Shown here: positions 7,865 to 15,147 of the stretch, in pieces
How positions within the stretch are numbered: position 1 is the stretch's first letter
How the letters are laid out: every line of letters begins with the position of its first letter
Program-made: the position numbers and the translations under genes
Origin: DASQDN01 sp035630195
GTDB lineage: Bacteria; Acidobacteriota; Terriglobia; Bryobacterales; Bryobacteraceae
Length of the DNA stretch: 20,551 nt
Assembly (NCBI GenBank): GCA_035630195.1
Contig: DASQLD010000537.1
Location: forward strand, 1 to 20,551
Direction of reading: 5' to 3'
The notes under the pieces: generated by a model
Databases searched by the model: none
What the model was told of the DNA's origin: nothing
What the model saw: the letters and a program-made list of their open reading frames with translations, nothing else

Positions 7865-8633
7865 CATCACAGTCGACTATCCGACCAAGAAAGACGTGCT
7901 TAGCGGAGTAGAGCTGGAAGTCGGCGAAGGTGAGATCGTCGGTCTCGTGGGACAAAGCGGATCAGGCAAGAGCACTCTTGCCCTATCGATCCTGAGACTT
8001 CTGGGTTCCCGCCGAGCCGTTGTTACAGGTGAAATAGCATTTCGAGATTTGCAACTGCTGGAGTTGAATGATTCGCAGATTCGGTCCGTTCGGGGAAAAG
8101 AGATCGCGTTAGCGCTTCAAAGCGCGGCGGCTGCGCTCAATCCCGCACTCCGCATCGAAACACAGCTACGAGAGGTCTGGAAAGCGCATAGACCTGGAAA
8201 GCCGGATCGAGCGTTTCTCGCAGATCTTCTAAGAAGCGTCGAACTGCCGGACGAAGATACATTCTTGCGCCGATACCCTGGACAGATCAGCATCGGACAA
8301 GCGCAGCGCGTCGTGATCGCGATGGCGATCATGCATAGGCCAGCGCTGCTCATTGTCGACGAACCCACAAGCGCACTCGATCTTGTTACTCAGTCACAGC
8401 TCCTGAAATTGTTCCATTCGTTGAATCGCGATCATCAAGTGTCGATTCTGTATATCTCTCACGATTTGCTATCTGTAGCGTCCTTGTGTAGCCGGATGTA
8501 CGTTCTGCGCGAAGGTCAGGTGGTCGAATCCGGATCTGTCGACACAATGTTCGCCAATCCGCGCCATCCCTATTCACGATTGCTAATAGAAGCGATCCCA
8601 ATGAAGGGCAGGAATCTCGACCCGGTATTATGA
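7839..8633 (+). CDS. ABC transporter ATP-binding protein, OppD/NikD-like, short form
   Basis: ATPase subunit of 264 residues. Walker A is GQSGSGKST (38-46), the Q-loop is around Gln94, Walker B is LLIVDEPTSALD (170-181) and the switch His208 lies in YISHDL. The signature motif reads ISIGQAQR (150-157) instead of the usual LSGGQ, so its third position is Ile. The NPRHPYSRLL motif (240-249) marks the peptide-transporter group, but the protein ends soon after and lacks the cysteine-containing C-terminal extension of OppD/DppD. The start at 7839 is preferred over ATG 7818 because GAAGG lies 6 bases upstream. No second ATPase (OppF type) is encoded here, so it may act as a homodimer or pair with a distant subunit. 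Confidence 0.9.
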   Translation: MSQPLLSVNITVDYPTKKDVLSGVELEVGEGEIVGLVGQSGSGKSTLALSILRLLGSRRAVVTGEIAFRDLQLLELNDSQIRSVRGKEIALALQSAAAALNPALRIETQLREVWKAHRPGKPDRAFLADLLRSVELPDEDTFLRRYPGQISIGQAQRVVIAMAIMHRPALLIVDEPTSALDLVTQSQLLKLFHSLNRDHQVSILYISHDLLSVASLCSRMYVLREGQVVESGSVDTMFANPRHPYSRLLIEAIPMKGRNLDPVL

Positions 8634-8643
8634 CCTGTAACAT

Positions 8644-9393
8644 ATGCTCGTTCCTTATAGAAAAGGAAACTACTCATTCCTGCGTGGGATAGCGCCATAC
8701 TCCGGCGGGACGATTGCCGATGATGGCCATGAGATCGTCCATGTCCGTTTTCTGCAGCCGGTTGCCTTGAGCGCCGGCTTCGATGGCGTCAAAGATCATC
8801 TCGCTTCAGTCCAGCGACCCCTTCACTCGCTTTGCGGTATGGAATTACGTTCACCGAAACCGTTCAGCTTTCAAGGATTCGCTGACTTCAACGGCGGTTA
8901 TGTTCGCGTGCTGCAGGACTGGGGACTCATCGTCGATGGAGTCAATCCCGTTGCGCGCACCAATGTGGCGCCGGAGATCAATCCTTCCGCGACACCATCT
9001 TTGTATGGGTTCAGCTATACGATACCGTCAACCACTAAAGCAAAGACGTTCATCGTCGCCGGAGGCGGAGAGCTGCCCGAAGGTTCTCTCGATCCTCACG
9101 ATGTGATCCGGCGCGGAGAGACGTCACCCGAAGCGTTGGAAAAGAAAGCCCGGTTCGTGATGGGCCTGATGTCCGGACGCCTCAAAGGAATGGGATTGGG
9201 CTGGCAGCTTGCGACGGTTGTAAACGTTTATACGGTGCACTCGATCAGCGCGATGCTCGCCAGCGAGATCATTCGTCCGATGGGCGCTTCCGCCATTCAT
9301 GGCGTGAACTGGCACTATTCGCGACCGCCTATTGTCTCGATCGAGTATGAGATGGATCTTCGTGGATGCGAACACGAGATCGTGTTAACGTAG
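8644..9393 (+). CDS. RidA-like (YjgF/YER057c superfamily) conserved protein, function unknown
   Basis: Soluble protein of 249 residues with no signal peptide. The C-terminal half resembles the RidA fold: TFIVAGGGELPEGSL, then SPEALEKKARFVMGLMSGRL, VVNVYTVHSI and a closing SRPPIVSIEYEMDL. These match the RidA order of strand, long helix, strand, helix and a terminal PP-strand. The N-terminal half (1-110) may be a second, degenerate copy or an added domain; I do not recognise it. RidA enzymes hydrolyse reactive enamine/imine intermediates, but whether this one does is unknown. It begins 10 bases after the ATPase stop without a clear ribosome site and probably ends the transporter operon. Its last 9 bases overlap the convergent deacetylase gene. 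Confidence 0.6.
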   Translation: MLVPYRKGNYSFLRGIAPYSGGTIADDGHEIVHVRFLQPVALSAGFDGVKDHLASVQRPLHSLCGMELRSPKPFSFQGFADFNGGYVRVLQDWGLIVDGVNPVARTNVAPEINPSATPSLYGFSYTIPSTTKAKTFIVAGGGELPEGSLDPHDVIRRGETSPEALEKKARFVMGLMSGRLKGMGLGWQLATVVNVYTVHSISAMLASEIIRPMGASAIHGVNWHYSRPPIVSIEYEMDLRGCEHEIVLT

Positions 9394-10341
9394 CGGCACT
9401 GCATTTCGCTTTATATACTCCTCGACCCGCGAGGGTCGTGCGGCGGCCCCCGGGCCGATGTAATGGAATGCTTCGGCGTATTCCACGCCGTATTGTTTCC
9501 CAAGCTCACGATTGCGCGCCAGAACGAACTCTTTGATGTAATTGCGATCTGCCGTGGCGTCGTCGTCGCCGAGCAGCGGTAGCTTCAGCTTCCGCTTGGC
9601 AAGCTCCGCGCGCAGACGCGAGCCGTTTGTCCCGGCCGGACCCTTAGCTACATTGGCGCGGTTGGCTTCCACCTTCTTGTCGATGACTCCGCTGATGTCC
9701 ACGACTCTTGTGATCTCGGGCCGGCGAGCGAAATAGTATTTATCGGTCACGGCATGAGGTTGCAGCCCAGCGGCAAAGTGCTCGGGATAATCATGCTTCC
9801 TGCCCGCTATCCAGCACGCCGCTTCGACGGCGCGCGCCGTCATGTGGTGGTCGGGATTTTCTTCGTCATGCGCCCAGGGATCCCAGGAGACTACCGTATC
9901 TACTTTCAAGAGGCGAATCAAAAAGATAAGCCGCGACATCAGCTCATTGAAGGCGACTCCTCCCATCAGATGATTGCTATAGTTCAGATCGAACTTGTCT
10001 TTCAAACCGAGAATCGATACGAGCTTTGCATTATCCCGCTCATTACCCAGCACGTGTTCGCCAATCGTACCCGGAGTTCCGAGCCCGGGCGCGTCACCCA
10101 TATCATCATTGGTCGCCCGGACAAGGTAGCCGGTATAGCCCTCGCGCGTCAGCTTTGCCACGGCGCCCGCGGCGGAAAGTGGAATATCATCCGAATGAGC
10201 TTGCACCGCCAGCAGAACCTTACCCGCCTGAGGAGTACCCTCTGCGGCGCGCTCCAGAAATGGAGCCGCAGGCTGGGAACGTCCGAACTGCGCCGTTGCA
10301 GCGCCTACAGCCAATGTCGTGAAGAACTCGCGTCTAAACAT
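9385..10341 (-). CDS. Tat-exported PIG-L (LmbE) family N-deacetylase
   Basis: Zinc-dependent deacetylase-like protein of 318 residues. The N-terminus (MFRREFFTTLAVGAATA) looks like a twin-arginine signal. The LmbE metal site is visible as AHSDD (His49, Asp51, Asp52), where the usual AHPDD has Ser for Pro, and the distal ligand lies in NPDHHMTARA (His165/His166). Family members remove acetyl groups from N-acetylglucosamine-type sugars (mycothiol, GPI and antibiotic precursors); this exported one may act on cell-wall or environmental amino sugars, which is inference. The frame is open to 10380, but the ATG at 10339-10341 begins the Tat signal and has a perfect TATAAT 7 bases upstream. It is convergent with the RidA-like gene by 9 bases. 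Confidence 0.87.
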   Translation of the reverse strand: MFRREFFTTLAVGAATAQFGRSQPAAPFLERAAEGTPQAGKVLLAVQAHSDDIPLSAAGAVAKLTREGYTGYLVRATNDDMGDAPGLGTPGTIGEHVLGNERDNAKLVSILGLKDKFDLNYSNHLMGGVAFNELMSRLIFLIRLLKVDTVVSWDPWAHDEENPDHHMTARAVEAACWIAGRKHDYPEHFAAGLQPHAVTDKYYFARRPEITRVVDISGVIDKKVEANRANVAKGPAGTNGSRLRAELAKRKLKLPLLGDDDATADRNYIKEFVLARNRELGKQYGVEYAEAFHYIGPGAAARPSRVEEYIKRNAVPLR

Positions 10342-10389
10342 TGCCGCAATTATACGCGTTGATCTACCAGACCGGCGCATAATACAAAC
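10342..10389. promoter_or_regulatory. 48-base divergent promoter region with two near-start -10 boxes
   Basis: On the minus strand a perfect TATAAT (bases 10349-10354) ends 7 bases before the deacetylase ATG. On the plus strand CATAAT (10378-10383) ends 6 bases before the methyltransferase GTG. That spacing puts both predicted transcription starts at or next to the start codon. Neither gene has a Shine-Dalgarno site. No good -35 element is seen for either. Confidence 0.55.
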
Positions 10390-11085
10390 GTGAGGACTCA
10401 GCTTGTAGCATTCCTACTTACGGCTGCGCTGCTGCCGGCCCAGGACCCCTTCCGAAGCGACAGGGACCGCATGGTTCAGAACCAGATCGCCGCGCGGGGT
10501 ATCAAGAACGCCTCGGTCCTGAAAGCGATGCGCGAGACGCCCCGCCACATGTTCATGCCTGTCGACGTTCGTTCGGCTGCCTACGAAGATCGTCCAGTCT
10601 CGATCGGCCACGGACAGACCATCTCACAGCCCTATATCGTTGCCTTCATGACCGAGGCTCTCGATGTCGCTAAGGATCATCGGGTGCTTGAGATCGGCAC
10701 AGGATCGGCCTATCAGGCGGCAATTCTCTCGCGCTTGGCACATGAGGTCTACACCATTGAGATCGTTGATTCGCTGGCTCGATCCGCAACCGAGACTCTG
10801 AAGCAGATGGGATACAAAAACGTATTCGTCCGTGATGGAGATGGTTATAGAGGTTGGCCTGAAAAAGCTCCGTTCGATCGCATCATCCTAACGGCGGCTC
10901 CGCCCGAACTTCCTGAAGCGCTGGTTCAACAGCTAAAGCCGGGCGGAAAGATGCTGGCGCCGGTTGGCCGCTCAACGTTCGAACAGGAACTCCTGCTGCT
11001 TACCAAAGACTCGGACGGCAAGATAAGCACTCAATCGATCCTTCCAGTCCGATTCGTTCCTATGGTCAAGCCCCAGACGCGATGA
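10390..11085 (+). CDS. pcm: Exported protein-L-isoaspartate O-methyltransferase
   Basis: Protein-repair methyltransferase of 231 residues that transfers a methyl group from S-adenosylmethionine to isoaspartyl carboxylates. The PCMT-specific block PVSIGHGQTISQPYIVAFM lies at 69-87. SAM motif I is VLEIGTGSAYQAAIL (99-113), followed by VYTIEIVDSLA and the PFDRIILTAAPPELP segment. An apparent signal peptide (residues 1-17, TQLVAFLLTAALLPA) precedes it, so it is probably periplasmic, as in some other Gram-negative PCMTs; this raises the question of its SAM source. The GTG start has no ribosome site but a -10-like box 6 bases upstream. The stop overlaps the next gene by 4 bases (ATGA). Confidence 0.92.
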   Translation: MRTQLVAFLLTAALLPAQDPFRSDRDRMVQNQIAARGIKNASVLKAMRETPRHMFMPVDVRSAAYEDRPVSIGHGQTISQPYIVAFMTEALDVAKDHRVLEIGTGSAYQAAILSRLAHEVYTIEIVDSLARSATETLKQMGYKNVFVRDGDGYRGWPEKAPFDRIILTAAPPELPEALVQQLKPGGKMLAPVGRSTFEQELLLLTKDSDGKISTQSILPVRFVPMVKPQTR

Positions 11086-12164
11086 ATAACGCCGAGATCG
11101 TATTGCGGCGACTATCCAGTCAGCGTCTGTGGACACCCACTTCCGATTCGCCCGAGGCGGTTGTTCACCATTTTGGCGCGATGCAGTCACAGGAGTTTGG
11201 CTATGCAAAATGGTCTATAGCGCAGCGAGCTGTCGGAGTTGATGTCGACAGGATCAATCAGGCGCTCGCATCCGGCACGATTCTTCGAACCCACATGGTC
11301 CGCCCGACGTGGCATTTCGTAGCGGCAACGGACATTCGGTGGATGCTGACAGTCACAGGGCCGCGGGTAAACGTTTTGAATTCTCACATGTATAACAAAG
11401 TGGGACTAGACGATTCCGTATTCTCCAGGAGCCGCAAGATATTTACGAAAGCATTGATGGGCGGGAAGCATCTTACACGTTCCGAGCTTGCCGTCGTGCT
11501 TCAGAAAAACAGCATCAAGGCCAGTGGCTTTCATCTCGCGTATATCATTATGCGGGCCGAATTGGATGGAATTGTCTGCAGCGGTCCGTTGCGAGGGAAG
11601 CAGCAGACGTATGCGTTGCTCGACGAGCGAGTGCCTTCGGTCAAGACTCTCGACAGAGAGGAAGGACTCATTGAGCTGACTCGGCGGTACTTTACAAGCC
11701 GCGGGCCAGCGACTCTGAAGGACTACCTCGTGTGGTCGAGCCTGACAGCCGCTGAAGGAAGAAGAGGGCTTGAGGCAGTCACGCCAGAACTTCATCACGA
11801 ATCGATCGATGACCGCACATACTGGCTTGCGCGCTCTTCAGAAAGCAGAAAACCTGCCGTTCCAGTGATAGATCTCGTCCAAGGCTACGACGAGTACATC
11901 ATGTCATACAGCGAAAGCAGGGACCTTCTTCATCTACAAGGAAGTAGCCCCCCACAGCTCCGGTCCGGCTCTTCATTCCTGCATGTCGTGTTGCTCGATG
12001 GCCGCGTAATTGGTCGCTGGCGACGTGTTCTCAAGTCGGATCACGTAGTTGTAGAAGTGTGTATCGATCGATCACTCAAAGGCTCAGAAACCCAGGCTCT
12101 GGGACCGGCTTTAGAGCGCTATGGCCACTACATGGGATTGCCAGTTGAACTGAAAGCTGCATAA
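11082..12164 (+). CDS. Winged-helix protein of the AlkZ/YcaQ-like DNA glycosylase family (HTH_42)
   Basis: Protein of 360 residues matching the HTH_42 winged-helix family, some members of which (AlkZ, E. coli YcaQ) are DNA glycosylases that unhook interstrand crosslinks or remove bulky alkyl bases. The catalytic QxQ motif appears as Gln35-Ser-Gln37 in GAMQSQEFGYAKWSI, close to its place in AlkZ. Further family features are the LRTHMVRPTWHFVAATDIRWML block (split here by positions about 68-89), FTSRGPATLKDYLVWS and the late YDEYIMSY. Its ATG overlaps the methyltransferase stop by 4 bases, so a protein-repair and a DNA-repair enzyme look co-expressed. Many paralogues are uncharacterised, so glycosylase activity is a prediction. 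Confidence 0.82.
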   Translation: MNNAEIVLRRLSSQRLWTPTSDSPEAVVHHFGAMQSQEFGYAKWSIAQRAVGVDVDRINQALASGTILRTHMVRPTWHFVAATDIRWMLTVTGPRVNVLNSHMYNKVGLDDSVFSRSRKIFTKALMGGKHLTRSELAVVLQKNSIKASGFHLAYIIMRAELDGIVCSGPLRGKQQTYALLDERVPSVKTLDREEGLIELTRRYFTSRGPATLKDYLVWSSLTAAEGRRGLEAVTPELHHESIDDRTYWLARSSESRKPAVPVIDLVQGYDEYIMSYSESRDLLHLQGSSPPQLRSGSSFLHVVLLDGRVIGRWRRVLKSDHVVVEVCIDRSLKGSETQALGPALERYGHYMGLPVELKAA

Positions 12165-12181
12165 GCTGCCCCTGATCCAGT

Positions 12182-12193
12182 AAAGTTAACTTT
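12182..12193. repeat. Perfect 12-base palindrome just before DUF2238 start
   Basis: AAAGTTAACTTT is a perfect dyad ending one base before the ATG at 12195. It occupies the place of a ribosome site, and none is otherwise visible. It could be an operator or part of a -10 region (TAAAGT begins at 12181). Significance is unproven in a short AT-rich gap. Confidence 0.35.
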
Positions 12194-12194
12194 C

Positions 12195-12833
12195 ATGGAG
12201 AAATCGCACGCGCCGATACTGTCCGTAGCTGGCGGCCTCGTGATCGCGACCTCACTTTACCGCCCCGACCGCATTGCGGATTGGCTTCTTGAAAACCTGT
12301 TGGTTATACTTCTGATCCTAGTACTTGTCTTCATTCACCGGCGTATACCGTTATCGAACACTTCCTATTGGTTGTTGTTTGTGTTCCTTTGCATTCACGA
12401 GTGGGGCGCCCACCACAAGTACGCGGACGTGCCGCTCGGCGAGTGGATGAAAGGGATTTTGGGCACGCCTCGAAATCACTATGATCGAGTTGCGCACTTT
12501 AGTTTCGGCCTCTGCTTTGCCTACCCGTTCCAGGAGTTGTTGATCCGAACCGGTGGCGTTCAAGGCGCCTGGCGATATTATCTTCCCGTGGACATCGCGC
12601 TGGCCTTCGGTGGGGTTTACGAGATCATCGAAGCTGCCGTTGCAAGCTTGATCAGTCCGGACTCCGGAGAATCCTTTGTCAGCATGCAAGGCGACATTTG
12701 GGATGCGCAGAAAGACATAGCTCTGGCCGGTATAGGCGCGGCTCTCATGATGACGATCGTCGCTGTCAGCCGGGTGTACCGAGCTTCTCCGGAATTCCCC
12801 CGACCACCGGCCGTGGCCCGGCTTCAGCGCTGA
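12195..12833 (+). CDS. DUF2238 (YjdF-type) inner-membrane protein
   Basis: Integral membrane protein of 212 residues with about five to six helices. The DUF2238 landmarks are present: HEWGAHHKYADVPLG (68-82), NHYDRVAHFSFG (94-105), VYEIIEAA (141-148) and the acidic MQGDIWDAQKDIALAGIGA segment (164-182). The conserved His, Asp and Glu residues in or near the membrane could bind a metal, but the function of the family is unknown to me. It begins 30 bases after the glycosylase gene without a clear ribosome site. Its last 68 bases overlap the convergent MFS gene, so the C-terminus of both proteins (low-complexity Pro/Arg/Gly tails) is encoded by the same DNA. Confidence 0.83.
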   Translation: MEKSHAPILSVAGGLVIATSLYRPDRIADWLLENLLVILLILVLVFIHRRIPLSNTSYWLLFVFLCIHEWGAHHKYADVPLGEWMKGILGTPRNHYDRVAHFSFGLCFAYPFQELLIRTGGVQGAWRYYLPVDIALAFGGVYEIIEAAVASLISPDSGESFVSMQGDIWDAQKDIALAGIGAALMMTIVAVSRVYRASPEFPRPPAVARLQR

Positions 12834-13995
12834 ACCACTTTGAAGTCGCGAGGATCATCAAGATCGCCGCGAGGACGGCGACAATCATCATCCACATCAT
12901 CATGACCGGGAAACCGATCGTAGTCTTCCAGATTCCCGCCATATAGATCATCGCGGACGATGACAGTCCGCCCATCATATTCAGCACGCCCGATCCGACT
13001 CCACGATTCTTCCGACCGACTACGTCATAAGCTGCGGCGAAGGCATTGGCTGCAAGGCTGCCCGCAAACAACCCGAAGCCAGCGGAGTACAAGCGCGCCA
13101 TGGGCAGCGAATCTGCAGCGAAAGTCAGGTATGCGAACGGCGCGCAGCACAAGACGCCTAACGCCGACACATACAATCGCGCTGCCGGCCAGCGTTGCGA
13201 GAGCTTATCTGCGAGTGTGCCGCCGCCAAGAATCCCAGCGATCGTGCTGCCCTGCACGAAGACCGTGGCATTCCAACCGCTGTCCGTCATTGACAAGTGG
13301 TAGCTCTCGTAGAGAAACGTAGGGAACCAAGCGAAGAAGATCCACTGCATAGCGCAGAACGCGGCAAAGGCCAGGCATAGAGCTACGTAACACCGGGATC
13401 GCAACAATTCGCGCACGTTTCCCGCACGGTGTGTGTCGACCGGTGTGGGTCGCTCCAACTTGGCAAGCGCGCGCCACAAGACGAAGCTGTACCCAATTCC
13501 AAGAATGCCCGCCAGCGCGAATGCCTGGCGCCAACCCACATGATCGGCTGACCACCCGCCATACCATCCGCCGATGACGACACCCGCAAACTGCGCCGAT
13601 TGATGGATGCCGAGCGCGCGCGATCTCGCCTGGTCAGAGTAGTGGCTTGCGATCAACGCGAGTGCTGCCGGGAAATAGAGAGCTTCCGTTAGTCCCATTG
13701 CGGCGCGCCAACCAAGGAACGAACCCTGCGACCCGCTCCATCCGCATCCTAGGGTTGAGACGCTCCAAAGCAGCAGGCTCGCAAGAATCATCCGCTCCAG
13801 GCGGCCTCGATCGGCCAACCGGCCGGCCAGCGGCATCGACAACGTATAGACCCATAGAAAAACGCTACCGATCAACCCGAGTCTTACGTCGCTGAAGCCC
13901 AGATCCGCCTGTAGGGCCGGGAACATCGAGTAGACCATCTGCCGGTCCACGTAGTTCAAGGCGAACGCCACCCACAGGAATGCTACGAGCTTCAT
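12766..13995 (-). CDS. MFS transporter, ACS-like (sugar-acid/organic anion)
   Basis: Membrane permease of 409 residues with about 12 predicted helices. The N-terminal NYVDRQMVYSMFP, the FSDVRLGLIGSVFLWVY region and the loop 2-3 motif GRLADRGRLERM are typical of ACS/hexuronate-type MFS proteins, as is the GLTEALYFPAALALI helix. It is the last gene of a three-gene minus-strand operon with the PQQ dehydrogenase and the enolase-superfamily enzyme, starting 6 bases after the latter. That context supports uptake of a sugar acid or related hydroxy acid. The tail overlaps the convergent DUF2238 gene by 68 bases. Confidence 0.88.
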   Translation of the reverse strand: MKLVAFLWVAFALNYVDRQMVYSMFPALQADLGFSDVRLGLIGSVFLWVYTLSMPLAGRLADRGRLERMILASLLLWSVSTLGCGWSGSQGSFLGWRAAMGLTEALYFPAALALIASHYSDQARSRALGIHQSAQFAGVVIGGWYGGWSADHVGWRQAFALAGILGIGYSFVLWRALAKLERPTPVDTHRAGNVRELLRSRCYVALCLAFAAFCAMQWIFFAWFPTFLYESYHLSMTDSGWNATVFVQGSTIAGILGGGTLADKLSQRWPAARLYVSALGVLCCAPFAYLTFAADSLPMARLYSAGFGLFAGSLAANAFAAAYDVVGRKNRGVGSGVLNMMGGLSSSAMIYMAGIWKTTIGFPVMMMWMMIVAVLAAILMILATSKWFSAEAGPRPVVGGIPEKLGTPG

Positions 13996-14001
13996 GCTGC
14001 T

Positions 14002-15141
14002 CTACGCATGGATACCACTCAAGTCAGCGCCAGAAAACTCCTTCAAAGCTTCAAGATTGATTTGAATCCCCAATCCCGGACCGCTCGGAATCGGCAACAT
14101 CCCGTCGGGATCAAGCTTCCATCCACCATCGCGCAGATCATCAATGAAGGGCGATCCTGTCAGGTACTCGACTAGATCGGTATCGGAAATGGCCGAAGCA
14201 AGTTGGAGGTCTGCCGCGAGCCCAACTGTTGTGTTCCACCCATGCGGGATGAACCGTACTCCGTTAGCGCGCGCCATCCAAGCGATGCGGCGCTCTTCGC
14301 TGATCCCGCCCACCTTAGTCACATCCGGCTGCACAATGTCGAACGCTCCCGCTGCCAGCCATGGCGCGAAGGACTGTCTTCGCGTCAGCACCTCACCACC
14401 TGCGATCGGGACCCGCGCTGACCTTCGTAAAGCGATATAGTCTGTCATGGCGTCCGGCGGCAGAGGCTCCTCAAACCATGCCACGCCATAATCCGCCAAC
14501 ATCTCTGCCGTCCGCAGCGCCCACTTGAAATCGCGCGGCCAGAATGCGTCGCTCGCGCCAGCGTCCACCATTAGCAATGCTTCCGGCCCGAGCGCATCGC
14601 GCGAGGCCCGGACAATCGCTTCATCCGTGGCTGCGTCTCTTCGGCCAAAGGGACCCCAACCGATCTTGAAAGCTCGGAAGCCCTGCGATTTGACAGGCAG
14701 AAGTTCGTCCGGCATCCGTTCCGGTTCCCGCATCAACAACGAGGCATAAGGCAGAATGCGCTCCCGGTAGCGTCCGCCTAACAATCGTCCAACAGGTTGC
14801 CGCGTCGCCTTTCCCAGCAGGTCCCACAATGCGATATCGATACCGCTGATCGTATGAGTAATGGCGCCCCCGCGTCCTTGCCAGAACGTGTTTTGATGCA
14901 GAATCTCGCTCACGCGCTCCGGCTCCAACGCGTTCTCGCCGAGGTAAAGCGGCCTCAGAACGTTGAGTGATGCGCGAACCAGTTCCTCGCTTGTAAACAC
15001 GCTGCCCCAACCTGTCAGGCCGTCTGCCGTGATAACGGCGATGAGCGTATGAACGCAGTCATCCGGACGCAACTCCTTTGACCATCCACCTTCCGGCGTG
15101 CGGCCGCGAAGGCCAAATGCTTTAACTTCAATAATCTTCAT
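14002..15141 (-). CDS. Enolase-superfamily enzyme (mandelate racemase/muconate lactonizing type), likely acid-sugar dehydratase
   Basis: Protein of 379 residues with the full two-domain layout: N-terminal capping domain (1-125) and TIM barrel (126-350). Metal ligands are visible as Asp193 (LMVDAG), Glu224/Glu225 (WFEEPLP) and Glu250 (IAGGE). The acid/base candidates are Lys159 (AFKIGWG) and His300 (IPHGW), with Asp273 (QPDVTKVGG) likely paired to the histidine as in the mandelate racemase subgroup. The usual KxK motif reads KIG, so the second Lys is absent. Known members dehydrate or epimerise sugar acids. It lies 6 bases downstream of the PQQ dehydrogenase and 6 bases upstream of the transporter, so a pathway from sugar acid to 2-keto-3-deoxy acid is likely. 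The exact substrate is unknown. Confidence 0.9.
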   Translation of the reverse strand: MKIIEVKAFGLRGRTPEGGWSKELRPDDCVHTLIAVITADGLTGWGSVFTSEELVRASLNVLRPLYLGENALEPERVSEILHQNTFWQGRGGAITHTISGIDIALWDLLGKATRQPVGRLLGGRYRERILPYASLLMREPERMPDELLPVKSQGFRAFKIGWGPFGRRDAATDEAIVRASRDALGPEALLMVDAGASDAFWPRDFKWALRTAEMLADYGVAWFEEPLPPDAMTDYIALRRSARVPIAGGEVLTRRQSFAPWLAAGAFDIVQPDVTKVGGISEERRIAWMARANGVRFIPHGWNTTVGLAADLQLASAISDTDLVEYLTGSPFIDDLRDGGWKLDPDGMLPIPSGPGLGIQINLEALKEFSGADLSGIHA

Positions 15142-15147
15142 AGTTTC

